Part shown: positions 24,476 to 36,122 of the stretch, piece after piece
Position numbering within the stretch: the stretch's first letter is position 1
Layout of the letters: the number at the start of each line of letters is the position of its first letter
NCBI GenBank assembly: GCA_036272055.1
Contig: DATAZL010000022.1
Coordinates: 9,573-73,572, forward strand
DNA: 64,000 nucleotides
From: DASZVB01 sp036272055
GTDB lineage: Bacteria > Myxococcota_A > Polyangia > Polyangiales > Polyangiaceae
Direction of reading: 5' to 3'
The notes under the pieces: model-generated
Databases searched by the model: none
What the model was told of the DNA's origin: nothing
What the model saw: only the letters and a program-made list of their open reading frames with translations
Made by a program: the position numbers and the translations under genes

Positions 24476-25119
24476 GCGCCGCGCAGCCGCTCGATTTCGG
24501 CCTTGAGCTCGATCATCCGCTCCTCGCGGTCGATGAGTGCGTCGTTGAGTCGCTCGAGCTCGCGGAGCTTGTCCTTGAGATCGACGTTGGCGCGCAGGAG
24601 CTCTTCTTCCGCCTTTCGACGGCCGCGCTCTTCTTCGTCGCGACGGAGCCGGGCGTTCAAGACCGGCGCGACGAAACCCGCGATGCGCTCGAGGAGCTGA
24701 ACGTCGCTCTCTCCGTAGTCGCGGCCGCGGTTCGCGAAGTGAAACTGACCAATGAGCTTGCCGCGGTACGAGATCGGGCTACCGAAGGAGCGCTCGATCG
24801 GCAAATGACCTGCCGGGACACGGTGACCCTCGTTCTTGATGAGCGAGCGCTCTTCACGAAGGATGCGCCCCCAGAGGCCGCCCCAGATCGCCTTCGGGAA
24901 CACATTGGTTTTGTCCTCCACCATGCACTGGGGGAAGATGTTCCTCGTCATCGACGGGCACACGAGATCGCCCGCTTCGTTGATGTAGCCGAAGTAACCG
25001 AACTCGCTCTCGAACGTGCCGAGCAGGAGGTCGAGGACGTCGGCGTACATCTCCTCTTCCGGAGTGGTGAGGAGGATTTCTGTCAGCTTTTCGCGGATCG
25101 GCTCGAATTCGGGCGTCAT
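24472..25119 (-). CDS. GAF-domain protein with C-terminal coiled coil
   Basis: 215 residues. A GAF-like domain (about 15-155) includes FGYFGYINEAGDLVCPSMTR, FPKAIWGGLWGRILREERS and SFGSPISYRGKLIGQFHFAN. It is followed by a charged coiled coil (EEERGRRKAEEELLRANVD to the end). The family is common in bacterial sensory arrays; the ligand is unknown. First gene of the sensory operon, with its TGA overlapping the kinase ATG. Possibly a free sensor module that docks on the kinase through the coiled coil; that is inference. Confidence 0.88.
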   Translation of the reverse strand: MTPEFEPIREKLTEILLTTPEEEMYADVLDLLLGTFESEFGYFGYINEAGDLVCPSMTRNIFPQCMVEDKTNVFPKAIWGGLWGRILREERSLIKNEGHRVPAGHLPIERSFGSPISYRGKLIGQFHFANRGRDYGESDVQLLERIAGFVAPVLNARLRRDEEERGRRKAEEELLRANVDLKDKLRELERLNDALIDREERMIELKAEIERLRGA

Positions 25120-25244
25120 GCGCGCGCGGATGATACCGCATGACGAAGAGCCGATCAGGTCACCCCTGCGACGCGTTTTCGTCGCGACGGTGTGACACGC
25201 GTTCGCGCCAGATTTTCTGCGCCCTTACGCGCGGGCGCGCACGA

Positions 25245-25910
25245 TCACGAACGCTTCGAGCTGTCCGTCAAACGACGGACACGCGGGCGCGCAGCGCCTT
25301 CGGGTCGCAGGCCGTCGAAGATGATCGCGAGCGCGCGTGTCGCGACGTCACGGCTGTTGGTCGCGTGCTCGGCGGCGTGAGACGCGCCGGCCATGAGCGC
25401 CATGAGCTCCGGCGTCTGCACGTCCTTGCGAACGGTTCCCGCTCGCTGCGCGTTCGCGAGAAGCTTGCTGACGGCCTCGCCGAGCTCACGCTTCGTCTCG
25501 AGGGTCGCGCCGCGGACGTCGACACCGGCGGCGGCGAGCGCCTCCCAGAATGCCTTCTTCGCCGACGACTGCTCGAGCATGTGCGTGAAGAACGTGAAGA
25601 GTGCCGCGCGAGGATCCTCCGACGACGAGAGCGACTCTGCCTCGCACACCAGATGTTTCAGCTTCGAGATGAGGAGCGCCTCGAGGAGCGCGTTCTTGGT
25701 CGGAAAGTGACGGAAGACGGTGCCGATGCCGACGCCGGCCGCTGCGGCCACTTCTTCCGTCGAAGCGCCGAAGTTCTTGCCCGCAAAGACGGCCTCGGCC
25801 GCCTCCAGGATCCGGCAGCGATTTCGACGCGCGTCGGCGCGAAGCTGGTCTTCCGGCGATGTCCGCTCCGTTGCGGCTGGCGCGGCTTCCTTCTTCACGT
25901 TCCAGGTCAT
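25245..25910 (-). CDS. TetR-family transcriptional regulator
   Basis: 221 residues. The N-terminal HTH reads RILEAAEAVFAGKNFGAST then VAAAAGVGIGTVFRHFPTK, the classic TetR DNA-binding domain. The C-terminal all-helical part is the ligand/dimer domain. Divergent from the SnoaL-like gene with a 100-bp gap holding two copies of a CGGAG-N6-CTCCG palindrome, so it most likely represses itself and SnoaL. The ligand is unknown. Confidence 0.92.
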   Translation of the reverse strand: MTWNVKKEAAPAATERTSPEDQLRADARRNRCRILEAAEAVFAGKNFGASTEEVAAAAGVGIGTVFRHFPTKNALLEALLISKLKHLVCEAESLSSSEDPRAALFTFFTHMLEQSSAKKAFWEALAAAGVDVRGATLETKRELGEAVSKLLANAQRAGTVRKDVQTPELMALMAGASHAAEHATNSRDVATRALAIIFDGLRPEGAARPRVRRLTDSSKRS

Positions 25911-25917
25911 AGCACCG

Positions 25918-25969
25918 TTGACAACCGGAGTCCTGACTCCGTATATAGATAACCGGAGCTGCTACTCCG
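25918..25969 (+). promoter_or_regulatory. Promoter for the SnoaL gene overlapped by two TetR operator-like palindromes
   Basis: TTGACA (25918-25923) and TATATA (25942-25947) with an 18-bp spacer form a near-consensus sigma-70 promoter reading right. CGGAG-N6-CTCCG occurs at 25926-25941, filling the spacer, and again at 25954-25969, covering the likely start site; the centres are 28 bp apart. Such placement would let a TetR dimer block polymerase. Confidence 0.75.
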
Positions 25970-26010
25970 CTTGATAGGGCACCCGTCGGGCCCTGCCGGA
26001 AAGGAGTTTC

Positions 26011-26475
26011 ATGAGCGAATCGCACGATTCTCCGCGCGCCGTGGTTGCGGCGACCCAGCGCGCCTTGCTGGCCGGTGACTTTGCCGGTTTCGCCGGATTC
26101 TTTGCGGAAGATGCCGTGCTCGAGTTTCCGTTCTCGGCCGAACCCGCCGTGCCCACGCGCGTCGAGGGCCGGCCGTCGATCGAGAAGGTGGCGACCGCGC
26201 TCGGAGAGAAATTCAGCAGAGCTGGTACGCGCCTACGCCGCTTCGAGAATCTCGTCGTTCACGAGACGACGGATCCCGAGGTACTGGTCGTCGAGTTCGA
26301 GGCTCTGGGCGAGTCGCGCGCTGGCGCGACGGATTATCGGCTCCCGGATATCCAGGTGTGGCGCGTGCGCGGCGGGCAGGTGCGCTCGATGCGCGACTAT
26401 CTCGGGACCGCGACGCAACCCGCGTTCGTACGAATTCCGGAACCGCGCGCGTCGAGTGGGCGGGCCTGGGGGTAG
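26011..26475 (+). CDS. SnoaL-like/nuclear transport factor 2 family protein
   Basis: 154 residues of the cone-shaped NTF2 fold: VVAATQRALLAGDFAGFAGFFAED, LEFPFSAEPAVPTRVEGR, LVVEFEALGES, IQVWRVRGGQVRSMRDYLG. Such proteins are small isomerases, hydrolases or ligand-binding proteins; the reaction cannot be told from sequence. A strong Shine-Dalgarno (GGAAAGGAG) precedes the ATG. Likely under control of the divergent TetR regulator, perhaps as a detoxification enzyme for the TetR ligand. Confidence 0.88.
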   Translation: MSESHDSPRAVVAATQRALLAGDFAGFAGFFAEDAVLEFPFSAEPAVPTRVEGRPSIEKVATALGEKFSRAGTRLRRFENLVVHETTDPEVLVVEFEALGESRAGATDYRLPDIQVWRVRGGQVRSMRDYLGTATQPAFVRIPEPRASSGRAWG

Positions 26476-26504
26476 TCGCTAACGAGCTGGCGGCGCGCCG
26501 GACG

Positions 26505-26930
26505 TTATTCGGCGCGTAGTCCGAGGAGCGCCTTGAACTCGGTGGGACGACGGAGTGCGAGGCCGGTCCACACCACGACGGCGAGGAGCGCTTGCACGAC
26601 GGCGGGCTCACCGACACGGAGGTGAGTCATGATCGCGCCGCCGGCCCAGCCGGTGAAGAGGATCGCGCCCAGGAATGCGGTCCGGGGGACGAGGCAGAGG
26701 GCGACGACCGCGAGCTCGATGACGCCGACGATGCGGAGGAGCGACGGCGCGACTCCCATGTGTTGCATCCCCTGGAGCATCGCCTCCGACGGGTGCGGCA
26801 TGAGCTTCGTCAGGCCGGCCGTGAAGAGGAGCGCGCAGGGCAAGGCGCCGAGTCCGTAGCCCAGCTTTCCGAGGAGGCTGGAGCGATGCGTGGTGGAGGG
26901 GGTTTCTACGAGAATTTGCCGTGTGGTCAT
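26505..26930 (-). CDS. DoxX-family membrane protein
   Basis: 141 residues with four predicted transmembrane segments: LGALPCALLFTAGLTKLM, LLRIVGVIELAVVALCLV, AFLGAILFTGWAGGAIMTHL and ALLAVVVWTGLAL. The motif FTAGLTKLMPHP and the acidic residue in GVIELAVV are typical of DoxX-like quinone-linked or redox membrane proteins. Convergent with the SnoaL gene. Role unknown. Confidence 0.88.
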   Translation of the reverse strand: MTTRQILVETPSTTHRSSLLGKLGYGLGALPCALLFTAGLTKLMPHPSEAMLQGMQHMGVAPSLLRIVGVIELAVVALCLVPRTAFLGAILFTGWAGGAIMTHLRVGEPAVVQALLAVVVWTGLALRRPTEFKALLGLRAE

Positions 26931-27132
26931 GAAAGGCCGACGAACGACCAGCCCCGCGATCGACAGCAGCGGCGGAGATTTTACGCTGAAAATACGTCCA
27001 GGTGCTCGGCCGCGCTCTCTCCTGCTGGCCGAAGCACCGAAGGCGCACTAGTTTGCGCTCCTTCGGAGAAGGGCACCCGTCATCGGGCTTGCTGAATTTC
27101 CGGCGTCAAACCTTGGACCCCCGAGACCTTTC
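26931..27132. other. Intergenic region upstream of secA
   Basis: About 200 bp between divergent doxX and secA. It is slightly AT-richer around 26985-27000 (GATTTTACGCTGAAAATACG). No convincing -35/-10 pair, riboswitch or small gene could be assigned. Confidence 0.3.
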
Positions 27133-30220
<3,088 letters not shown>

Positions 30221-30228
<8 letters not shown>

Positions 30229-31330
30229 GACAGTCTCGCTCCTCGTCATCGCCGGTACGCGCCCGGAAGTGCTGAAGCTCGCGCCGGTCGTGCGCGCGCT
30301 AGACGCCGCGGGCGACCGCTTCGACGTCAAGGTCTGCCTGTCGGGGCAGCACGGCGCGCTCGCGCGCGACATCGCGCACGAGATAGGGCTGCGCTCCGAC
30401 GTCGCGATCCAGCACGACGGCGGAGTCGCCCAGCCGGGCGCGTCCCCGCTGTCGGCGAGCCTTTCGTCGCTGCTCGAGCGCCTCTCGGCGGCGATCGGGT
30501 CCGTGGCGCCGCGCGGCGTGCTCGTCCAGGGTGATACGACCACTGCACTTGCCGGAGCACTCGCGGCGTTCCATCACGGCGTGCCGTGCTTCCACGTCGA
30601 GGCCGGGCTCCGGACGTCGGACAGGCTCCGTCCGTTCCCGGAAGAGACGAACCGGCGCCTCGTGACGCGGCTCGCGGCGCTTCATTTCGCACCAACGGAG
30701 AGCGCGCGACGTAACCTGCTCGCCGAGGGCGTGGCCGACGCCGACATCGTCGTGACGGGCAACACCGTCATCGACGCGCTCGCGCAGTTCGGTGGAGAAG
30801 CGGACCTCTCCGCGGTCGAGAGCCGGCCCATGGTTTTGGTCACCCTGCATCGCCGTGAAGGCGCGGAGACGGCACCGGCGATCGCGCGCGCCGTCGCGGA
30901 GCTCGCTCATGACGTGGACGTCACGTGGATCGGACATCCGAACCCGACGTCGGAGGCCGCGCTCGCCGCGCTCGGTGCGCCGGCGGGTGTGCGCGTGCTC
31001 CCGCCGCAGTCGTACGCCGCATTCGTATCCTTGATGCGGCGCGCGCGCGTCATCCTGACCGACTCCGGAGGCGTGCAAGAAGAAGCGCCGGCGCTCGGCG
31101 TGCCCGTCGTGGTGCTCCGGAACGAGACGGATCGTCCGGAGGCCGTCACGTCGGGGAACGCCGTCGTCGTCGGCGCCGATGCAAGCGCCATCGTGCGCAC
31201 GTGTCGTGAGCTCGTGAACGACGCCGAAATGCATGCCCGCCGGAGCCGCGCAGTGAGCCCGTTCGGCGACGGGAGCGCGTCGCCGCGCATCGTCGCGGCC
31301 ATCGAACGCTATTTCGCGACTCGCCGCTGA
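30221..31330 (+). CDS. wecB: Non-hydrolysing UDP-N-acetylglucosamine 2-epimerase
   Basis: 369 residues. It interconverts UDP-GlcNAc and UDP-ManNAc for surface polysaccharide synthesis. The GT-B fold is visible from LLVIAGTRPEVLKLAPVVRAL, with GVLVQGDTTTALAGALAAF, CFHVEAGLRTSDRLRPFPEE (catalytic Glu region), NTVIDAL, and LTDSGGVQEEAPALGVPVV. No ATG, GTG or TTG exists between the last upstream stop and this conserved N-terminus. CTG at 30221, preceded by GAGGAGGAGGAG about 7 nt upstream, is the best start. It overlaps the end of secA by 8 nt, implying translational coupling. Confidence 0.88.
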
Positions 31331-31362
31331 CCGTCGACCGGGCAAGGCTCTATGCTCGGGGA

Positions 31363-32232
31363 ATGCCGGGCGTCACCAGCCGCGATTCGGGGAACTCCAC
31401 GGTCGGCGAGGTCTTCGTGCTCGAGGACGAGACCGCGCGGAGTCGCGTCGAGCTCGCGCCGAAGCGTGGCGCGCTCGTCACCGCGATGCGGGTCGGGGAT
31501 CGCGACGTGCTCTACCTCGACGAGGCGACCCTGAAAGATCCGTCCAAGAGCGTCCGCGGTGGGATCCCGGTGCTCTTCCCTTCGCCGGGGAAGCTCGTGG
31601 ACGACGAGTGGCGTGACGGTGACCGCGCCTTCACCATGAAGCAACACGGCTTCGCGCGGACGATGCCGTGGAGCGTGCTCGGATGGAGCAGCGAGGGCGC
31701 CGCGAGCGTCACGCTCGGGCTCGCGTCGAACGGGGTGACGCTCGCGGAATATCCGTGGGCCTTCCACACGAGCCTGACGTTCACGCTGTCGGGGCCGAAG
31801 CTCCGTATCACGAGCAAGGTGTGGAACGACTCCGGGAGCGAGATGCGCTTCGGGATCGGGTATCACCCCTACTTCAAGGTCGACGACAAGGCGCACGCGC
31901 GGGTCGACACGCGCGCGACCCAGGCGTTCGACAACGTGAAGAAGCAGAACGTGCCGTTCGCCGGGTTCGACTTCACGGCGAAGGAGGTCGACATGCATCT
32001 CCTCGATCACGGGAGCACGGCCACGACGCTGCACCTCGGAGACGGCGGGCACATCGACGTGCGCGGCTCGGCCGAGTTCACGCGCTGGGTCGTCTGGACC
32101 CTGGAAGGCAAACCCTTCGTCTGCGTCGAACCCTGGAGCGCTCCCGGGAACGCCCTGAACACCGGGGAGCACCTGCTCCGTCTCCCACCCGGCGGAGCCC
32201 TAGAGACGTTCATCGAGATCGCCGCCGGCTAG
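31363..32232 (+). CDS. Aldose 1-epimerase/D-hexose-6-phosphate mutarotase-like protein
   Basis: 289 residues of the galactose-mutarotase beta-sandwich. RGGIPVLFPSPGKL, KQHGFARTMPWSVL (catalytic-type His), GIGYHPYFKVDD (second His, YHPYF) and FVCVEPWSAPGNALN (catalytic Glu) are the family signature positions. It likely equilibrates sugar anomers. It is 32 nt downstream of the epimerase gene in the same direction and probably co-transcribed with it. Confidence 0.9.
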   Translation: MPGVTSRDSGNSTVGEVFVLEDETARSRVELAPKRGALVTAMRVGDRDVLYLDEATLKDPSKSVRGGIPVLFPSPGKLVDDEWRDGDRAFTMKQHGFARTMPWSVLGWSSEGAASVTLGLASNGVTLAEYPWAFHTSLTFTLSGPKLRITSKVWNDSGSEMRFGIGYHPYFKVDDKAHARVDTRATQAFDNVKKQNVPFAGFDFTAKEVDMHLLDHGSTATTLHLGDGGHIDVRGSAEFTRWVVWTLEGKPFVCVEPWSAPGNALNTGEHLLRLPPGGALETFIEIAAG

Positions 32233-32348
32233 CGGCAGCCGGTGGCGGCGACACGACCGTAAACGTGCTGGCAAACCTGCGCAACGCGGTGGCGAACAGG
32301 GGGAATTCCTGGCCGCGAAGGGCGTCTTTCTGTACTGTCCCGGTCCCG

Positions 32349-32990
32349 ATGGGACGTGCTTTTATTGCCACCGTTCTCGGTGTGTCGCTCCTCTTTTCCG
32401 GCTGCAAAGAAGACGCGGATCAATCGGCCGCGGCCATTTCGCCGCCTGGCGCAACGAAGTGCAAGAGCGGCATCGAGCGCGCCGTGAAGGCGCCCACCGC
32501 CAGCGAAGCGACGAGCATCTACTACGCAGAGTGCAGCGCGCTGTTCTCGCAGGCGGCCTGTCGTGACGCCTGGTCCGGTGCGGCAAAGCTCCCGGAGTCC
32601 GATCAGATCCCGCAGATCGCGGAGGCGTGCCGCAAGGCGTACTGTCCATCCCTCACCGCGTTCGCCTTCGAGGCGTGTCGCGACGACTTCAAGGCGACGC
32701 CCACGTCGCTGACGCGTGCGTGGCCCCCGCTCTTCGATGCGATCCTGGCGCGCGAGGCCCTGGCGTCGGCGCCCGACGTGTCGAGCTCGATGCTCGTGCT
32801 GTACGCACGGTTGAAGCAGCTCGCCGCGCAGAATCCGCCGCCCGCGACGAGCGCCGTGCCGGAGGCCGCATCCGCCGTGCCGTCCGCGTCGGCATCGGCA
32901 CCTGCAATGGGGTCGGCGGCACCGCCCGCGCCGGCCGGTTCGGCACAGAAGGGCGCACTCAAGCCTTCATCAGCGAAGGCAAAGCCATAG
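32349..32990 (+). CDS. Hypothetical Cys-rich lipoprotein
   Basis: 213 residues. The signal peptide ends at lipobox LFSGC (about residue 19). A helical, Cys-containing domain (residues 37-135; KCKSGIERAVKAP, YAECSALFSQAACRDAW, EACRKAYCPSLTAFAFEACRDDF) with regularly placed Cys pairs suggests disulfides. A C-terminal Ala/Ser/Pro-rich tail follows. No family recognised. It is followed 4 nt later by the ABC-transporter ATPase gene in the same direction, so it may be an accessory lipoprotein of that exporter. Confidence 0.75.
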   Translation: MGRAFIATVLGVSLLFSGCKEDADQSAAAISPPGATKCKSGIERAVKAPTASEATSIYYAECSALFSQAACRDAWSGAAKLPESDQIPQIAEACRKAYCPSLTAFAFEACRDDFKATPTSLTRAWPPLFDAILAREALASAPDVSSSMLVLYARLKQLAAQNPPPATSAVPEAASAVPSASASAPAMGSAAPPAPAGSAQKGALKPSSAKAKP

Positions 32991-32994
32991 ACGC

Positions 32995-33921
32995 GTGCAG
33001 ACGATCATCTCCGTTCAGAATCTGACGAAGACCTACGCCTCGGGTTTCCAGGCGTTGAAGAACGTCAATCTGGACCTGCGGCAAGGAGAGATCTTCGCGC
33101 TCCTCGGTCCGAACGGCGCGGGCAAGACGACGCTCATCAGCGTCATCTGCGGCATCGTGAACCCGACGAGCGGCACGGTCGTCGCTGACGGGCACGACGT
33201 CATCAAGGACTACCGCGCCGCGCGCGAGAAGATCGGCCTCGTGCCCCAGGAGCTCTCCACCGACGTCTTCGAGACGGTGTGGGCGACGGTGACGTTCAGC
33301 CGCGGCTTGTTCGGCAAGCCGAAGAACCCGGCCCACGTCGAGAAGGTGCTCCGCGAGCTGTCGCTCTGGGACAAGAAGGACAGCAAGATAATGACCTTGT
33401 CGGGCGGCATGAAGCGCCGTGTCCTCATCGCGAAGGCCCTGTCGCACGAGCCGTCGATCCTGTTCCTCGACGAGCCGACCGCCGGCGTGGACGTCGAGCT
33501 CCGTCACGACATGTGGAACATGGTGCGGGCGCTCCGGGAGACGGGCGTCACCATCGTCCTCACGACGCACTACATTGAAGAGGCCGAGCAGATGGCCGAC
33601 CGCATCGGCGTCATCCGCAACGGCGAGATCATCCTGGTCGAAGAGAAGGCCGCGCTGATGGCCAAGCTCGGCAAGCGAGAGCTCATCCTCTCGCTCGAGC
33701 AGCCCTTGCAGAGCGTCCCGGAGTCTCTCTCGAGCTACAAGCTCTCCCTCGCGCGCGACGGGAACGACCTCGTCTACACGTTCGACGCCGCCGGCGGGAA
33801 GCCGAACATCGCCCCGCTCCTTCACGACCTCGCCAAGGCGGGCATCGGCTTCAAGGATCTGCACAGCCGCGAGAGCTCCCTCGAGGACATCTTCGTGCAC
33901 CTGGTGAGGGACAAATCGTGA
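32995..33921 (+). CDS. ABC-2-type exporter ATP-binding protein
   Basis: 308 residues. Walker A GPNGAGKTTLIS, Q-loop VPQELS, signature LSGGMKRRVLIAKAL, Walker B ILFLDEPTAGVD and switch His in VLTTHYIEEAEQ are all present. A C-terminal extension of about 90 residues is common in NodI/CcmA/drug-efflux ATPases. GTG start. It overlaps the permease gene (GTGA), so the two form one exporter. Substrate unknown; NodI/J-like systems export lipids or oligosaccharides and related ones export drugs. Confidence 0.93.
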   Translation: MQTIISVQNLTKTYASGFQALKNVNLDLRQGEIFALLGPNGAGKTTLISVICGIVNPTSGTVVADGHDVIKDYRAAREKIGLVPQELSTDVFETVWATVTFSRGLFGKPKNPAHVEKVLRELSLWDKKDSKIMTLSGGMKRRVLIAKALSHEPSILFLDEPTAGVDVELRHDMWNMVRALRETGVTIVLTTHYIEEAEQMADRIGVIRNGEIILVEEKAALMAKLGKRELILSLEQPLQSVPESLSSYKLSLARDGNDLVYTFDAAGGKPNIAPLLHDLAKAGIGFKDLHSRESSLEDIFVHLVRDKS

Positions 33922-34679
33922 ACCGCCACGCGATCCGCGCGATCTACGGCTTCGAGATGGCGCGCACGTTCCGGACGCTCATGCAGAGCATCCTCTCGCC
34001 CGTCATCTCGACGTCGCTCTACTTCGTCGTGTTCGGCTCCGCCATCGGCTCCCGGATGAAGACGATCGACGGCGTGAGCTATGCGGCCTTCATCATCCCC
34101 GGCCTCACTATGCTGTCGCTCCTGAACGAGAGCATCTCGAACGCCTCGTTCGGCATCTACATGCCGCGCTTCTCGGGCACCATCTACGAGGTGCTGTCGG
34201 CGCCCATCTCCGCCTTCGAGATCCTGAGCGGTTACGTGGGCGCGGCGGCGACCAAGTCGATCCTCCTCGGAGGGGTCATCTTGATCACCGCGCGTCTCTT
34301 CGTGACCTATCACATCGCGCATCCGCTCTGGATGCTCGCCTTTCTCGTCCTCACGTCGGTCACGTTCAGTCTCTTCGGATTCATCGTCGGCATGTGGGCC
34401 GACGGGTTCGAGAAGCTCCAGCTCGTCCCGATGCTGATCGTGACGCCGCTCACGTTCCTCGGGGGCAGCTTTTATTCGATCCGGATGCTGCCGCCGCTCT
34501 GGCAGAAGATCACGCTCTGTAACCCGGTCGTCTATCTCGTGAGCGGCTTTCGCTGGAGCTTCTACGATGCCTCGGACGTGTCGGTCGAGATGAGCCTGTT
34601 GATGACGCTCGTGTTCTGTCTCCTCTGTCTCGGCGTCATCAACTGGATGTTCAAGACCGGCTATCGCTTGAAGGCCTGA
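33918..34679 (+). CDS. ABC-2-type exporter permease
   Basis: 253 residues with six predicted transmembrane segments (for example LSPVISTSLYFVVFGSAIG, AFIIPGLTMLSLLNE, LVTSVTFSLFGFIVGMWAD-like stretches, LIVTPLTFLGGSFYS). The NodJ/DrrB-type motif is in LTFLGGSFYSIRMLPPLWQ. GTG start overlapping the ATPase stop. Together they form a half-exporter that would dimerise. Convergent with argD; the two stops are adjacent. Confidence 0.92.
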   Translation: MNRHAIRAIYGFEMARTFRTLMQSILSPVISTSLYFVVFGSAIGSRMKTIDGVSYAAFIIPGLTMLSLLNESISNASFGIYMPRFSGTIYEVLSAPISAFEILSGYVGAAATKSILLGGVILITARLFVTYHIAHPLWMLAFLVLTSVTFSLFGFIVGMWADGFEKLQLVPMLIVTPLTFLGGSFYSIRMLPPLWQKITLCNPVVYLVSGFRWSFYDASDVSVEMSLLMTLVFCLLCLGVINWMFKTGYRLKA

Positions 34680-35843
34680 TCACGCCGCGGCGAGCGCCTT
34701 CGCGAGGAGCGCGAGCATCTCGTCGAGCTCCGCGCCGGTGACGTTGAGGGGCGGCATGAAGCGCAGGGTATCGGGGCGCACCGCGTTCACGAGGAGCCCG
34801 AGCCCGAACGCCGCGTCGCGCACCCGCTCCGCCCGCGCGGCGTCGAGGCGCGCCGCGACGAGAAGCCCACGGCCCCGCACCTCGACGATGCTCGCGTCGA
34901 GCGCGCGCAGGCCCGCGACGAGCTGGGCGCCGCGGGCGACGACCGCGTCGAGGAACCCCGGTGCCGTCACCGCGTCGAGCACGGCGAGGCCGGCAGCGGC
35001 GGTGAAGGCGTTCCCGACGAAGGTGCCGCCCTGCTCTCCCTTCTCGAAGCACGACGCGCGCTCGGCGGCGAGGAGCGCCGCGAGCGGCACGCCTCCGCCG
35101 AGCCCCTTTCCGAGCGTCATCACGTCGGGCACGACGCCGTCGTGCTGGTGCGCGAAGAGCGTCCCGGTGCGTCCCACGCCCGTCTGCACCTCGTCGACCA
35201 TGAGCAGGATGGCGTGCGCGTCCGCGAGCTCACGCAGCGCGCGGAGATAGCCGTCTGACGGCACCACCACGCCGGCCTCGCCCTGGATGGGCTCGACCAG
35301 GACGGCGGCCGTGTTCGCGCCGATCGCGGCCTCCACGGCGGCGACGTCGCCGTACGGTACTTTCACGAAGCCGGGCATCGCCGGTGGGAACATCGCGTCC
35401 CACCCGGGCTTCCCCGTCGCCGCCATCGTCGCGAGCGTGCGGCCGTGAAAGGCGTTCAGCGTCGTGATGATCTCGAAGGCGCCGCCGCGGTGGACCTTCC
35501 CCCACTTGCGGGCGAGCTTGATCGCGCCCTCGTTCGCCTCCGCGCCGGTGCTCGCGAGGAACACCTTCGGAAGGCCGCTGACCTCGGCGAGGCGCTGCCC
35601 GAGCGCGAGCGCCGTGGCGTTGTGGTAGGCGGGGCTCGCGGACACCAGCTCCGTCGCTTGACGCGCGAGCGCGATGGATAGCTCGGGCGGACAATGACCG
35701 AGCGCGTTGACGGCCCAGCCCTGCACGAAGTCGAGGTAGCGCTTGCCGCTATCGTCCCAGATATAGACGCCTTTTCCGCGCACCATGACGGCATCGGGCT
35801 TCGCCACGAGGTTCATGAGATGGGCAGTGGGTTCGGAATGCAT
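34680..35843 (-). CDS. argD: Acetylornithine/succinyldiaminopimelate aminotransferase-type class III transaminase
   Basis: 387 residues from the ATG at 35843, preceded by AGGAG 9 nt upstream; an upstream ATG at 35861 adds six residues and would leave that Shine-Dalgarno inside the gene. PLP enzyme with STGAEANEGAIKLARKWG, MVDEVQTGVGRTGTLFAHQ, the Schiff-base lysine in TLGKGLGGGVPLAA and GTFVGNAFTAAAGLAVLDAV. It matches the ArgD group that transfers the amino group from acetylornithine to 2-oxoglutarate. No other arginine genes are nearby, so the exact substrate (acetylornithine, succinyl-DAP, GABA) is less certain. Confidence 0.88.
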   Translation of the reverse strand: MHSEPTAHLMNLVAKPDAVMVRGKGVYIWDDSGKRYLDFVQGWAVNALGHCPPELSIALARQATELVSASPAYHNATALALGQRLAEVSGLPKVFLASTGAEANEGAIKLARKWGKVHRGGAFEIITTLNAFHGRTLATMAATGKPGWDAMFPPAMPGFVKVPYGDVAAVEAAIGANTAAVLVEPIQGEAGVVVPSDGYLRALRELADAHAILLMVDEVQTGVGRTGTLFAHQHDGVVPDVMTLGKGLGGGVPLAALLAAERASCFEKGEQGGTFVGNAFTAAAGLAVLDAVTAPGFLDAVVARGAQLVAGLRALDASIVEVRGRGLLVAARLDAARAERVRDAAFGLGLLVNAVRPDTLRFMPPLNVTGAELDEMLALLAKALAAA

Positions 35844-36122
35844 CGGTATTCTCCTGTTCACGGATGGATGGAGGGCAGCGATGGAAATGCCGGACGCCGC
35901 CCTGTCTCGAAGGGCGGCTCGGGGGTTAGACGCTTTCGCGCCTTACCCGAGTGGCATCACCGTGCCGCCCGGAAATCGCGCTGATCGGCGTCGGAGCCGG
36001 AGCGAAATCGGGGACACGTTTTCCACGACGCGGACCGTATCACGTTTTCGCGAAGCGGCTCCACGATGCCGTTGTGATACCGTCCCGGCGGTCGGGGGAA
36101 CTTGCTCGGGAGGAGATTACAC
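35844..36122. other. Intergenic region between divergent argD and the linker-rich lipoprotein
   Basis: 279 bp with no supported gene. A strong Shine-Dalgarno (GGGAGGAGATT) at about 36108-36118 serves the lipoprotein ATG. No clear promoter or terminator could be assigned. Confidence 0.35.
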
